The position numbers and the translations under genes are program-made. Shown in pieces: positions 1 through 11,876 of a stretch of DNA of 64,000 nt (within the stretch, counting starts at the first letter, position 1; the number at the start of each line of letters is the position of its first letter). The stretch covers positions 186,001 through 250,000 of the forward strand of contig JAREIK010012127.1 in NCBI GenBank assembly GCA_029783825.1, written 5' to 3'. Below the pieces are notes generated by a model, which saw nothing but the letters and a program-made list of their open reading frames with translations, made no database searches and was not told where the DNA came from. The DNA comes from Sapria himalayana (lineage: Eukaryota > Streptophyta > Magnoliopsida > Malpighiales > Rafflesiaceae).

Positions 1-71
1 CGATCATCAGGCTCGACTTATATATATATATTTATTTATTTTTTTTTAATTTTTTTGTTATTTTTTCTTAG

Positions 72-668
72 GTTGGACTTATATTACGTGCTATGGGATT
101 TGATAATTCCACCAGGATATACGTGGCGGCCGGTCGACTATTTGGGGGGGACAAATATGTGAAACCATTTAGAGAATTGTTTCCTCGCCTGGAGAAGCAC
201 AGCTTGCTGGGGAAAAGCGAGGAGCGGGCTCTCAGCAGCCAGGGGCTTCTAGGCTCTGCCGTCGATTACATGGTCTGCCTTCTGTCTGATATTTTCATGC
301 CGACGTATGACGGGCCAAGCAATTTTGCTAACAATCTTGTTGGCCACCGCCTCTACCACGGCTTCCGCACAACCATCAGGCCCGACCGCAAGGCTCTAGC
401 TCCAATTTTTATCAACCGTGAGAAGGGGAGGACACGTAGCTTCAGCGATGACGTTCGCCGGGTCATGTCTCGGGCGAGCTTTGGGGCGCCCCACAAGCGG
501 CTCCCACCAGAGTCGTTCTATACGAATTCCTGGCCGGAATGTTTCTGCAAATTGCAGACGCAGAATCCACCCGATAGATGCCCACCGATTAGAGACTTTC
601 AAACTCTAATTGATCAATCGGACAGTCTTCAGAATTCCGCAGCCCAGGCGAAGCTGGCTGAAGACTAA
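72..668 (+). CDS. O-fucosyltransferase family protein, last coding exon (partial gene)
   Basis: The 198 residues plus stop are the C-terminal part of a plant GDP-fucose protein O-fucosyltransferase-like protein, a Golgi type II membrane glycosyltransferase family. Seen: an acceptor (tttttcttag) ending at 71, then an open frame reading GLILRAMGFDNSTRIYVAAG, and later DYMVCLLSDIFMPTYDG followed by FANNL, GHRLYHGF and RPDRKALAPIF. These are conserved blocks of the family's C-terminal half. A WPECFC motif sits near the end and the last 45 residues are variable. The ATG at 93 is an internal methionine and not a start, because family homology continues upstream of it to the splice site. Earlier exons lie off the left edge, so the donor substrate site and membrane anchor cannot be judged. 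The gene points towards the VPS38-like gene (tail to tail). The family call is firm; the exact paralogue and acceptor substrate are unknown. Confidence 0.88.
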   Translation, partial: VGLILRAMGFDNSTRIYVAAGRLFGGDKYVKPFRELFPRLEKHSLLGKSEERALSSQGLLGSAVDYMVCLLSDIFMPTYDGPSNFANNLVGHRLYHGFRTTIRPDRKALAPIFINREKGRTRSFSDDVRRVMSRASFGAPHKRLPPESFYTNSWPECFCKLQTQNPPDRCPPIRDFQTLIDQSDSLQNSAAQAKLAED

Positions 669-1300
669 CAATTTTTTAACATAAATCTAGAATTTGATCT
701 TCTTCAGACCAGCAACCATGAATGCTCATTAACTGATTCTTCGTGACATTTCATCTCATCAAAGAGATGAGGTGAAGTAAAATAACCTATCCCTATCAGT
801 GACATACCTATAGAAGTGTTGGAATTTCATGGCTCATTTTAAGATATCATACCTGCCTAGCTACCAAAAAAGGTTAACCACTAAAGAGATGTGAATCATC
901 ATATTTTATTATAATTTCAAAGTTAAATGTGTTTGTTTATAATTATTATCGAGATGATAGATCTAGTTGCATGTATCTATCCTAGGATTGGTAAGAAGGG
1001 ATTGGGGGGTGAAAAAAAATTCTAAAAAAAATTCTCATAGAACTTAAAGAGCTGGGAAAATAATTAAAAGAGTTATAATATTAGAAATATCCAACCTTTA
1101 AAAATTTCACATGGCGCTTATATTATATTTCACGGAAATTACCCTAAATCATTGTGATTGTACATTGACTGTTACGTCAAATTGTTATGACTGTGGACTT
1201 GTTTGGCCAACGTGTGGATGCACTGCAAGGTATTTTTCCCAGCCATATTTGAGGTCAAGCTGCTATCTAGAATAAATAGACCAAAGTGACGAACCAAAGA
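669..1300. other. Intergenic DNA with the O-fucosyltransferase 3' UTR
   Basis: No gene is seen. The first few hundred bases after the stop should be the 3' UTR. I see no strong polyadenylation signal directly after the stop; AATAAA occurs at about 1272. The sequence is unique-looking, moderately AT-rich intergenic DNA. Confidence 0.5.
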
Positions 1301-1308
1301 TAAAATGT

Positions 1309-1450
1309 ATGACAAGGCGCGGGCAACGGGGGTTGTTGGCTGTGCCGTTGGGGCTTATAAATGCCCCGGCCACATTTTGGTCATTTATAAATGGGTCATC
1401 ACAATCTGTTCTTTATGTTTTTGCAGTGGGGTGCTTGGATGGCGTCAATA
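1309..1450 (+). pseudogene. Short Ty3/Gypsy-like reverse transcriptase relic
   Basis: The frame reads LLAVPLGLINAPATFWSFIN followed by SVLYVFAVGCLDG. This resembles the Ty3/Gypsy reverse transcriptase block whose core is PFGLTNAPATF-x-LMN, followed by the strand carrying the catalytic DD (here degraded to CLDG). Only about 45 residues remain. No LTR, primer-binding site or other pol domain is visible nearby, so this is an isolated fragment between two convergent host genes. The match rests on one motif, and chance resemblance is possible. Confidence 0.42.
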
Positions 1451-1506
1451 AATCATTTAAAAAACGTGTTAATTATTTAAAACAAATATTCCAAATCTTG
1501 CAGTAA

Positions 1507-2175
1507 ATAAAGTATATGTCAAATGAGGATCTTTTTCGCCCAATTTGAAGTTGCTTTGTTGAGTCGTGTTGATGCATGATAAGAGTAAACACCGATGCAC
1601 ATTTGAAGTGAATTATTACATGAAAAGGTGGAATAATATGGCCACAAATTATTTTCAAATACAAAAAAAAAAAAAAGTTTTCTCAAACCAAGTCCGAAGA
1701 CATATCTTCCTTACTGGGTTAAACCCAACAACTTATCATTTTGTCAAGGAATGACAAGAACACTATCGAGAGAGGCAATAGCAGGCTGGCTCAGGAAATT
1801 CAGGGAAGAAAATTTTCTAACCTAACACTGTGAGCATAGCACTGAAACTTATGATCATGAAAAAAAGAGCTCATGCACAAGCACCGGTGCAAAGCCAGAG
1901 GGCCAGCCCACAATTTTCATTGTTTTTTCAACGAGCACGAAAACCAACCCTAGAGCATTTCTTTGCTACAATGGGCTGCAAAGTATACTATCAATATCTG
2001 CAAAAAAAAAAAAAGAATAAAAAACTAGAATAAAGAAAGAACTATAAGAAAGTTGGTTCTGGCTGGCCTAGCAGTGGTTTGTAAACCAGACGGAATGAAC
2101 TTGCTCAAAGAAAGAACTAGAAGAAAAGATTTATTTACACATCGCGAGCTTCTATACAAGAACAGCAGTCTGCGT
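1507..2175 (-). other. 3' UTR and downstream flank of the VPS38/UVRAG-like gene
   Basis: This is minus-strand sequence downstream of the stop codon at 2176-2178. A minus-strand AATAAA lies at 2130-2135, about 40 bases past the stop, and is a possible polyadenylation signal. A-rich runs at about 1663-1677 and 2001-2014 are simple homopolymers. No other gene is seen. Confidence 0.4.
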
Positions 2176-2292
2176 TTACATCTCCAAAAACTCAGCAGAT
2201 AGAATTCTCCTGGTGAGCTCCATCAAATTAGCCAATACATGGCACGGTCCTAAACTCTGTGCCCCCGTGCAATTCAAAAGCTGCTCCAGATC
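2176..2292 (-). CDS. VPS38/UVRAG-like protein, terminal exon (38 residues plus stop)
   Basis: On the minus strand, after an AG acceptor at 2294-2293 (GAAGGTAG), the frame reads DLEQLLNCTGAQSLGPCHVL, then LANLMELTRRI, and ends LEM with stop TAA at 2178-2176. The EQLLN and SLGP-x-HVLANL blocks are the characteristic C-terminus of plant UVRAG/VPS38-like proteins. The exon is 117 bp and joins the preceding one in phase 0 (LLNK then DLEQLL). The acceptor has a weak pyrimidine tract, but family homology starts exactly here. Confidence 0.82.
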   Translation of the reverse strand, partial: DLEQLLNCTGAQSLGPCHVLANLMELTRRILSAEFLEM

Positions 2293-2441
2293 CTACCTTC
2301 AAAGATGGCATCGATTATGTACAACAGCACAAGTACAACATGTACCATCTTCCAATTTCATACACCTCCATGCACGAGCACTAAAACCTAAGGCCTTGCA
2401 TGGCAGGAAAACAGAAGCTGCACGAAGATAAAGCAGGATAC

Positions 2442-2657
2442 CTTGTTTAGCAGGAAAACAGCGTAGGCTGTTCTTGCTGTATCATGGCCCTGAATGAAAA
2501 GAGGAAACCCCATGGATTTTGTTTTAAGAACAGATGGCTGCTCATCTGATACAGCCTCTACCAGCAAGGCACAATTAGTAATGTATGAGCGAGACCCACT
2601 CAGCTGCAACTGGTAGCGCAGTGGAACATCGAGGTAAGCAGCCACGAGCGAAACAAA
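2442..2657 (-). CDS. VPS38/UVRAG-like protein, penultimate exon (72 residues)
   Basis: The exon lies between acceptor TTCCTTGCAG (AG at 2659-2658) and donor AAG|GTATCC (GT at 2441-2440). The frame reads FVSLVAAYLDVPLRY, then an LxxSGSRSYI block and, near the end, FPLFIQGHDTARTAYAVFLL. This is the most conserved part of the family's C-terminal (BARA2-like/UVRAG) domain. The 216 bp are exactly 72 codons and phase 0 at both ends. The downstream intron is 149 bp, so the 3' end of this gene has ordinary small introns, in contrast to the two upstream. Confidence 0.88.
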
Positions 2658-2830
2658 CTGCAAGGAAAATCAGGACGAATGGGGGTGGAGTCCAATCCCG
2701 ACCAAGCACTAGTTAAAAAAAAAAAAAGTCACAGGGGTAATTTCGTCTATTGCATTCAGATTCACATTCAAGAAAGCAGATTCACTGGGGACATAATTAT
2801 GGAACAATTAAACAAGGAGAAATCACACAC

Positions 2831-2976
2831 ATGAGAAACATATCCCAGGGCAGTTGCAAACCTCTGGATCTCCTTATCAGTGGGAATGTTTAGCTTTGAT
2901 AGAGGGAGCATTGTTAGATCAAAACCTAAAATTGTCATTGACCCTTGATTTTTTGGTATGGATGCCATGCGACTCC
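2831..2976 (-). CDS. VPS38/UVRAG-like protein, exon after the 41.8-kb intron (48 residues)
   Basis: The exon lies between acceptor TTTCATTGCCAG (AG at 2978-2977) and donor CTCAT|GTGTGTG. It starts with two bases (GG) that complete a glycine codon with the single G left by the exon at 44743. It then reads SRMASIPKNQGSMTILGFDL, followed by TMLPLSKLNIPTDKE and ATALGYVSH. TILG-x-x-LT-x-LP and ATALGYV-x-H are family landmarks. Length is 146 bp (2 + 48 codons), ending in phase 0. The perfect phase match with an exon almost 42 kb away is strong evidence that the two belong to one transcript. Confidence 0.88.
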
Positions 2977-3049
2977 CTGGCAATGAAATGGACGTATTAA
3001 AAATTTTTCATCTTTGGATGAAGATCATTATGATATTCACATAATACAT

Positions 3050-3105
3050 ACATGCACGTGCGTGCATGTGTATTGTGTGTGTGCGTGCGCGCGTGTGTAC
3101 ATATG
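3050..3105. repeat. TG/CG-rich purine-pyrimidine microsatellite
   Basis: An alternating purine-pyrimidine tract (tgcacgtgcgtgcatgtgta and following tg/cg steps) lies about 75-130 bases upstream of the acceptor of exon 2831-2976, on the intron side. Such tracts can adopt Z-DNA; no function is shown here. Confidence 0.6.
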
Positions 3106-3199
3106 AATGTGGCTGGCTAGAACTAGGTGGAAGAGTTGAGGCCTGTGAAGCTGTGAGGTGGGCAAGTAGCCAGAACACATGGGTCGTGCTTGGGACCAT

Positions 3200-3900
3200 G
3201 GGCCATGGCCCTTTCCATCACGGTCCTACTAGCTAATTACCATGCAATTTATATAAATATATTTATTGTATATTTTTCTGTATGGTTAATTAATTTTAAA
3301 TTATTAAACACATCTTATTATTACTTTAAAATCAAATGCATACACAATACGCATATAATAATTAATTATATTCAAAATAAATATTAAATGATAATTAACT
3401 AAAGAAAAGAAATTAATTTCTTTTTGTTAATATTTCAATATATTACATAAAAAAGAAGAAGAAAAGTACATAAAAATATTTTGTTTTCTATTTTTAATTT
3501 TCATTCTCATCAATATCTTAAACATTGTTATTTGTGTGCGTGTGTATCTAATTTATCAAACTTCTCAAAAAATTTATCCTTTTAAAATTTGAAGTCTCAT
3601 GTGTCTGTTTTATGTCCCCGTAGAACTCTCTAGCTAAGATAAAACTAGGATAATCATTTTATTTGATATAAAATAAAATATTTAAAATAAAATACTTGTT
3701 AGAAAACAAAATATAATATTTAATGAAAATATAATATTTTTTAACATCCAATTTAAAATTTAAATAAGCATAATTAATAGTCACACATATGAAAAAAAAT
3801 TCCTTTGATTATTTTATATATCTAAGGCTATCGATATGATGCTACTGTTATTTAAAAATTTTTCAATTAAAAATAATTTTTTTTTATTTTTATATATTTT
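3200..3900. other. AT-rich intron DNA, nothing recognised
   Basis: Very AT-rich sequence without coding potential. A palindromic ccatgggccatgg lies at about 3197-3209. No element boundary could be placed. Confidence 0.4.
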
Positions 3901-3902
3901 AT

Positions 3903-6900
3903 GATACCACTTCAAGAAGTCATATGAATCATATGTGTAAAAATTAAAGGCACATAAACAAGCACAATAATAAATTAAAACTCAAGAAAATATGACATAT
4001 AAATAATGCACTTATAATAATCTAATAAATTGAGACAACCCACAAGTTAATTATTCCTATCAATCATGTATAACTACTGATTATTCTTCTAGCTAAAACT
4101 CTGAATATATATTATGACATTAATCATATTTTGGATTTTCTTACTAAACAAAAGGTAATTTAATTTTATGTTATATTTGCTCATTCAACACTAAAATTTG
4201 AAGCTATCTTCCTTGCAACTTAACTATTACAAAAAATAATAGTGAGATGATAAAATAAATATTTGATCTTCTCAAATAGGATCAAATTTAAAGCATCTCG
4301 CAAGTAATAATTATCATCGCTCATTGTATTTTAAAATAATTGATTTTTTTTTTTTTAATTTTCAGGAGATAAAATTATATCCAAAAAAATATAAAACCAT
4401 ATCGCAAATTCTCTCTGTGCAAACTGATGTCCAATTCAAATATAAAACCACATAGCAGATTCTTCTAGATATTTCCTCACATATCTCCATGTGCAAAGAA
4501 TTATTTCAAAATTGATCTTGCCAAGAAAAAATTAAAAAAAAAAAACTAATTATACTGACTATATATATTATATTTGATTGGGTAATATATATATATATAT
4601 ATATATATTTGTTGGACCTGAAGCACAACCCAACAATCTATCTCATATGATAGTATCAAGCATATATCTCCTTTATTACAAGACATTTCTCATAGAGTAA
4701 GCTACTTCCATACCAATAAAATTTTATCTATATATATAGAACAAAATTACCTTCATCATGAAATCTCTAGAAAAATAAAGAAACATCCATAGCACATGTA
4801 TAAATTAAATAAAATAATCATTTGTAAAAATCTCATAAATCATGTTATCGATGAATGCTTCAAAGTATATAGTACTTTCCACAATTTATATTATATTTGA
4901 TTATATTGCTCAAAACTTCACTAGCAACTCTACATACATATAATACACAAGAACACTGTGAAAAAAAATATTCACTAAATCTATCTAGTACATCTCCAAT
5001 TGTGAAATATTAATAATAATAAAAAACTTATATGAAAACTATAAATTATCTTAGTCACTGAAGAGAAAATGTATTAGTAATACATATTAAATATCTAAAA
5101 AAATTATCTCGCTATAAATTTAACTTTAAGATAATCTATCTTCTCATTTTTACAAGTCTTCATAATGTATATTCATTTGCAACGAACAACAAACTCTTGC
5201 ACAAGTTATGATATTAGTTATCAAATCTTTTTAGATTATAGAGCATTTATCTCTTTTAACATGACTAAGTGTCATCTTATATGAGATAATATCTTAGAAT
5301 ACTTCATATTCTAATATCATCAAGAAAAATAATAAAAAGAATAAAATAATAGAAAAAATATATTTATAAAAATAATTGTGATATCGAATATTGCATATAA
5401 CTCTTTTGTTTCTTTCGGAGAGTAATAGAAAAATTAAGATCAAATTTTTTTTTTATTTTTTTAATCAAGATCAAAAAGATTGGATGTAATATTATTTAAG
5501 CTTATTGGTCATCTCGTCTCTAATTTAAATAGACTATGTATGCCCTCCCCTCATCGTATAGATTCAAAGTATAAAGTGATCAAGTCTTCTAATTTCTAGC
5601 CAAAATGAAGTTATAGCATTTTTCTCTAATTTCTAGAACTTATTTCCTAATTTCTAGCATTTATCACGAATTTAAATCTCCTAATTTCTAGCTAATCATG
5701 AGAAGAATAACTGTCTAAAATTTCCCAAGCGTCTAAAATTTAACTCTCTTGAGACATAATTTTATCTAAATATATCAGTAATATAATTATTTAATAAAAA
5801 TATTATTATAATGTAAATTAACAAATTCAAATGCATTAGATGAGTGACTCTCTCAATTAACTTGAGTTTCAAGTAAGACTACTAAGAAAGATAAATAACA
5901 AGTCAAGATGTATGTTTTTGACACTTAACTCTTCCTAGGCTTATAAAAAAATAACTTAAACTCAAAAAAAATAATATTAGAATTTGCAAAAGGTCTACCA
6001 ATTTTTAGTGAAATTTATATTCTCTTTGAATACTTGAGCATTTAACAGAAAAAAAAACATATCTCAATGCTCTGAGTAATAACTTATTTCATCTCGAAGA
6101 GAGATCATGAAGAATACAAATATTTTCAAAAACTATGAGAAACAAGCTAAGGTCTAAATGATTTTCATTCTGGATATATGATCTAAAAGGGGATATGATA
6201 AAAAAGAATAAAAAAAGACATCCAAACAATAAAATAGTTTTTGATTAAAATTATAGATATCTAAAAATATTTTGGAATACTCCAAAATAAATATTTGAGT
6301 CATTTAAACTAGATATATATTATTTCTATCAGCCATCATATTCTGTGAGTGTATATTAGCATGAAAAGTCAACGATATAATCTCATGATTCAGATAATAA
6401 ATATTCAATATGTCTAACATATATTCTAATGCAATTTTATTTCTTTCTTTTTTTAATATTTTTATCAAATTTATATTTATCATTTTATGAAATATCTAAA
6501 AAATAAAAAAAAAATATAAACTGACATAAAAAAACAATATTTATGTATACCATAAATAGTTATCAACAAAAAATTATATATACCTAGAGTTTTTTTGATT
6601 GAATCTCTATTAGTTTTTCATATGTTTGAATGTATTATATCAAAAAAATCTTTTTTTATACTAGACTAATGATAATAAGTGACTAAGTCGAGAATATTGT
6701 TAATTTATGTATACCATCTAAAAAATAAATTTCACATATTTTTCTAACTAATACATCTCATATTTTATGATATGATGTCATGAAGACTAAAGATTAATTT
6801 GGCCAATAATAAGTAATGAAGTAGAGAATATACAAGTAAAAAATCTAATTCTCTCAAAGATTTAGAAGGAAATCATATCTTAGAAGACAAGACATATAAT

Positions 6901-7560
6901 CCATTATTCTCAATACCAAATAGAATCCTCAAAATCTTTCAATCATGTAAAAAATATTAATAGATGAAAAGATAAAATTTAAATAAAATTATTTAAAAAA
7001 ATAATACACTAAAAGTAGTTTAATAGCACAATAAAGAATAATCAAAACACATTCAAGAAATAAAAAACTAAGTTAAATATTATTATATCTAATAACTTTA
7101 GAGAATTTGTCATTTGCTACAAATTAATTTACAAAAAAAAAAAAAAAAATAAAAGTGAATAAAAAATATACCTAAAATAAGTAATTGCTCATATGTCAAT
7201 AATTCATAAATATGAAAAAAAAGTACAAGTGACAACTAATAATACCTAAAAAAAATAAGTATTCTAAGTTCTGTATATTCTTTCTTACCAATTGTCAAAG
7301 AGGATGAACTATATCATGACCTCTAAATAACTTTGATAATTAACTCTCTCTCGATAACATGTCGTACTATCTATCTCATCTCTAAAAATAATTCGTAATA
7401 ATTATCTTTGATATGGTATATCCTCCTGTAATATGTGATATGGTACATCTTTAAACTAAGTCTCTTCTACTTCTACCACTATTACAGCCCATATGCCACT
7501 AAGAATAATTATAGTTTTCAAGTTGAACAGGCAAATTTTCATCTTAGTCATATATGCATC
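3903..7560 (-). mobile_element. Decayed Ty1/Copia retrotransposon, minus strand
   Basis: Minus-strand translation between about 6130 and 6010 gives HDLSSR, NKLLLRALRYVF and KCSSIQREYKFH separated by stops. This matches the end of the Copia integrase region (pattern FVHDLSPG, KL-x-x-RA-x-K-x-VFLGYS, QKGYKC). Weaker integrase-like matches extend right to about 6700, and a Ser/Arg-rich gag-like tract lies near 7450. On the left, 4020-4050 contains aacttgtgggttgtctcaat on the minus strand, a module also seen at 40675, 54345 and 58635 and probably part of the LTR. A minus-strand TGGTATCA lies at 3903-3910. The element is riddled with stops and indels and its ends are not defined. Confidence 0.52.
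4585..4609. repeat. (TA)n microsatellite
   Basis: An uninterrupted TA dinucleotide run inside the decayed Copia region. Confidence 0.7.
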
Positions 7561-7637
7561 ATCAAGAAAAAACAACAAATACCCTAACAAATATTCAATA
7601 CAAATAAGGTTTCTGGGCAACTGAAACCACTCCCAAG

Positions 7638-10340
7638 TAGAGTTGTAAAACGTGTTAGGCTAGGCCAGCCCATCCCAGTTTTTGGTGGCCCAACTGGGCC
7701 ACGATGTCGTGACGTGCCTGGCCTAGTACGGCTTCATCACTACATGCCTTTGCATGGCTAGTCAGCCCAAAAAGTAATGAAACCGTGCTAGGTAGGGCCC
7801 GGTCGGAACAATTCCAGCCCGTTCGGGCTGGTTTTGACCCTAATTCGGGTCAATTTTAAATTTTTTTAATATTTAAATTCAGAATATTAAAAATATTATA
7901 AAATTTAAAAATTTATTATTTAATTATAATATTATATGCTTAAATAATTTTTAATTAATACATAATAGTTAATTATTAAATGTTAAATTAAAATAAATAA
8001 TTAATTTTTTAAATAAATTGTATTAAATTTAATAAAACATAAAGTTTCTTTATTATAATAAAATAAACAACAAAAATTTAAAAACTAAAATATGTATGAA
8101 TTAATAAAACTTAAATATTAATGTAAACCAATTCAAAATGTAAATCATAAAAAATTAATATTCACAAACAATATCACCAATAAAAAAAATAAACAAAGAT
8201 AAAGACAATGTAAATGAGTAAATATAAATTCAATATTAGACATCAATGTCTCAATTCGTCAATCGTCAACCTCATCAATATTATTAACACATGAATCATC
8301 ATCATCATCATCATCAACCAACTCCTCCACTTTTACTGTAGTTCCAGCAAGATCCTGAAAGCTAAAGCTCGAATCCTCTCAATCATTCATTGATGCTAAT
8401 GTCTCAGTAATATCTAATTATAATCTTAATTTCCTATCCAAAATCACATTCACTGTAATAGAAAAAATAGACTTTAATACTACGTTCGATATCAGAAGAT
8501 TCAGTACATCCCGTGTCATCTTAGATAGCACAGGATAGGTGGACTCATATGATTTTTACAACTGTAATATATCAAGATTCTTATTATCAGAATATAATAG
8601 AATTGAGTAGTAATCAATATCCAAGTACCAAGATAACTTATTTCTATTCGACGGTCCACCCCATCATTTTCCCATTGCTACCTGAATGGAAAAGCCATCA
8701 TTTCCGAATATGGTATCCATGTCCATACCCATAGTCTCACTAGTACTACCACTATACCTAGTATCATAGTATGTAAAGAGTTCAGTCAACTTCTCGTGAA
8801 TGAACTTTTTACGTGGGTCTTCCTATTTCAAGCACAAAAAAATATATGTCAAAATATTTTTTATCCCACCAACCTTAATTCTAATTTCCATTTAGGCAGC
8901 CAGACAATGAAGAAATAGAATAGTTGATCAATACTTTAAGTACTTGATTTTCATCTCTAGAATCATATCGCTAAGTATCGAGACATCTCAAAATTTTCTA
9001 AACATGCTAGTAATTTTTCATATGCACCTAAGTAGAATACAAATCATGTAAGTATAAATTGATAAGCATATATTTATCGTGTCATAAAAAATATTCAATA
9101 ATTACTTAAATAAAATTTTTGTAATCTAGTCAATGTCGCAATAGTGAATTTGCCACTCTAACTATTGACGTAGTCGAATATCACAGTGTTTATATCTAAT
9201 ATGGCTTCAACATAAGATACATATAATTCCAATGATGTCTCATATCCGATTGAAATTTTTTCTTCCTTAGACCCGCAAACAAATAGAGACTACTGAATTT
9301 CTGTTATATACGAGACGTGTAAATATATCTTAGTGAGTTACATATATTTTCTAAAATAGGAGCACACACCTTCATCTTTGCTGGTATTATCAAGTTAATG
9401 ACATGACACATGTATCTAACGTGAAAAATCTCTCCTAATGGTCAATCTTTAATACTCTTAACAAACATATTAATTATTACTTCATTATTAGATACATTAT
9501 CGAATATTATACTAAATATTTTATTTTAAATTTTATATTCTCTAAAAATTTTTATCATACACTCAAAAATAACCGGGTTATTATGAGGATAAAAAATCTC
9601 AAAAAATCCTAATATTTTTTTTATTTAGTGTCCATTTAGAATCTGCATAGTGCGTGATGAGACATACATAAAATATATTATTGTGACTAATCTAGATGTC
9701 AGACATCACATATAACACTACTATATTTTCTAAAATTATTAATTATTATTTATTTTTTTTAACTTATAATATTTTAGTATGTCGTTCTTAGATGTGGACC
9801 TGGAAACCCTATGATATACAGGCTACAAATATGTCTGCATGATACTGATAACCTTTGGATCCTCCGAAAATCTAATCGGAAGACTCATCGTGATGATCAA
9901 TTTTGTCATGTATTCCCTCCCTAACTCATTGCAATATATGAAGGGAGAACTTTGTGACTGAACTAGATCCAACCTTAAAAAACCTACTGCTGAGTTGTAT
10001 TTGTCTATGATCTAATGTACCATATTTTTTGGTGCATAGTTCAACATATCTTTTAAGATGCCCAGTCATACACGAGCTCTTACAACTTATAATATTTTTA
10101 TAATATTTGTATTGTATTGATTCTTCTTTGGCACCACTAATATTTTTTTGTTTTATTATTTTAAAGTGAGTTCAAACTATTAATTTGTCTTATTTCTAAT
10201 TTTTAAAAAATTAAAATTTCGACAGCCTCAAAACTTCCCGTAAGATTTTCGTTATCTAAATTATAATTAATTTCATTTTTATTATTATAATTATTATTTA
10301 TTATTTTTTTTATTTTTTTTAGATTGGACTTAGAAGTTAG
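7638..10340 (-). pseudogene. Old hAT transposon copy H5 (transposase on minus strand, decayed)
   Basis: The left end at 7638 starts tagagttgtaaaacgtg, a decayed form of the family terminus tagaggtgtcaaacgg, followed by about 220 bases of GC-richer subterminal DNA (gggctggttttgaccc). The transposase body follows on the minus strand. The acidic tail is seen as a run of cat triplets at 8295-8315, the dimerisation region near 8370-8520, the core around 8550-9700 and the BED-finger region near 10080-10180 (minus-strand SCKS and TGHLKRYVELC). Stops and indels are frequent, so this is clearly older than H1 and H2. The right GC-rich end and TSD were not found. A fragment starting gtgtcaaacgggacatgccg at about 10801 may be a displaced terminus. 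Confidence 0.72.
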
Positions 10341-10464
10341 GACTAGGAGAAGAAGATTTTAGAATTTAAAATTTAAAACTTAAAAACTAATAAAAAATAT
10401 TTATATGCATTGGAAGAGTAATATATCTTGCATATCCATATCCTTAGTGAGAAGATGTTGCTGA

Positions 10465-11230
10465 ATCTCTTAGAGATAGGGTTGCAATTCAATGGATTGG
10501 GTCGAGTTGAGCGTTAATCCAAGCTCAATCTAAATATTATATATCTCAACCCGAATTACGATTTAACATGACTATCAACCAAAAACATTCAATCCAAGCA
10601 CAACCCAAACTGAATTTATTAAACTCAAGTTGAGATCGAGTTGGGATTAAGTTGGGTCAAATGTAACATTGCAAGAATTAAAAAAATGCAAAAAAAAACA
10701 TCATTTGGTATGGATATTATTTTAATATTTTTAATAAAATTTTAAAAGTATTGCATTACTTAAAATGAAGAGCACCTCCTGTATGGTGTATTCCAACTAC
10801 AAGTGTCAAACGGGACATGCCGAGCTGGAACGACACATTTTTTTTTCTAGACACCTCTAATTCTAACATGATCTTCTACATAAAAAAGAAACAAAAATCC
10901 AAAAAAAAATGCAAATATTCTATCACAATCCAAAACCAAAAAAAAAAGCAAAGCATATTCTATTATAACCCAACATAAGTATCTTCGCATCAACATCAAA
11001 CATGTTTATTACAGCTTTAAAAATTATTATATCAAATAAATCACAAATAATTAAGTTTTAAATAGAAAACAAATTCTTCAACTTCAATTGTCACTACATT
11101 GAAGCAAAAAAATAAAAAAGAGACTTAAGTAAATAGAAAATTTAATATATATATATATATATATCCATATACACTACAATGCATATATATACAATATAAT
11201 GTATATGCATTGTAAGCCCCATATCTATAT

Positions 11231-11266
<36 letters not shown>

Positions 11267-11780
11267 GCAAAATCAAAATTAATAAAATAAACATACATAC
11301 CAAAAAGTATTCACCACAAGGCTTTAATTCTCAATTGATGTTTATGTATTTTTAGTTTTTACATTAAAAAAAAGTAAAAAACTCAAGGCACTACAACATT
11401 AGTATTTTTTGAGAGGAGTAGAGGAGAGAAGAAAAAATGAGAAGAAAAAATAAAAAAAAATAAATATTTGTATTTTTCACTTCCAAGTGAACTATTTCAA
11501 ATGGAAGTACATTGAATCAGTTGGTTAAGATTGTTTTTTGGGTTGGATGATAATGTGATATATAAAACAAATGTTGAGTCGGGTTCAGGATGACCAAGCT
11601 ATTGGCCTGAGCACAACATTAATTTAATTTGAGTTGACAAAATTCAATACAATCCCAATTCGAGTTATATAAAAGTATGCACAAGACTAACAAACATCAA
11701 GTTGAATTTGAGTTAGCTCTAGTTGACACATCCAAGTTATATAAAAGGGTGATTCAGGTGTCTACAACTATATTTATATC
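10465..11780. mobile_element. Possible old non-autonomous DNA element
   Basis: Two GGGT/GTTGAG-rich blocks (10470-10670 and 11530-11770) in opposite sense flank AT-rich filler, like subterminal repeats of a MITE. The left begins tagggttgcaattcaatgg and the right ends gattcaggtgtctacaacta. I could not match an 8-bp target-site duplication. Simple repeats, (AT)n at about 11144-11164 and (AC)n at about 11231-11253, lie in the middle. Confidence 0.28.
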
Positions 11781-11876
11781 GAACAAAATTGAAATAATTA
11801 GACAAACTACAATAAAGGCTTCGCCACACAATAACAATTGATAGAGATAACAAAAATCTTTTCAGGGAGAGAAAGA

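Noticed and set aside
93..668. Complete 191-residue gene starting at ATG 93
   Set aside because: Family homology continues upstream to the acceptor at 70-71; the ATG is an internal methionine of a multi-exon gene.
2388..2663. Single-exon 91-residue ORF ending in HARP
   Set aside because: Reads past the splice donor at 2441-2440 into the intron; the true exon is 2442-2657.
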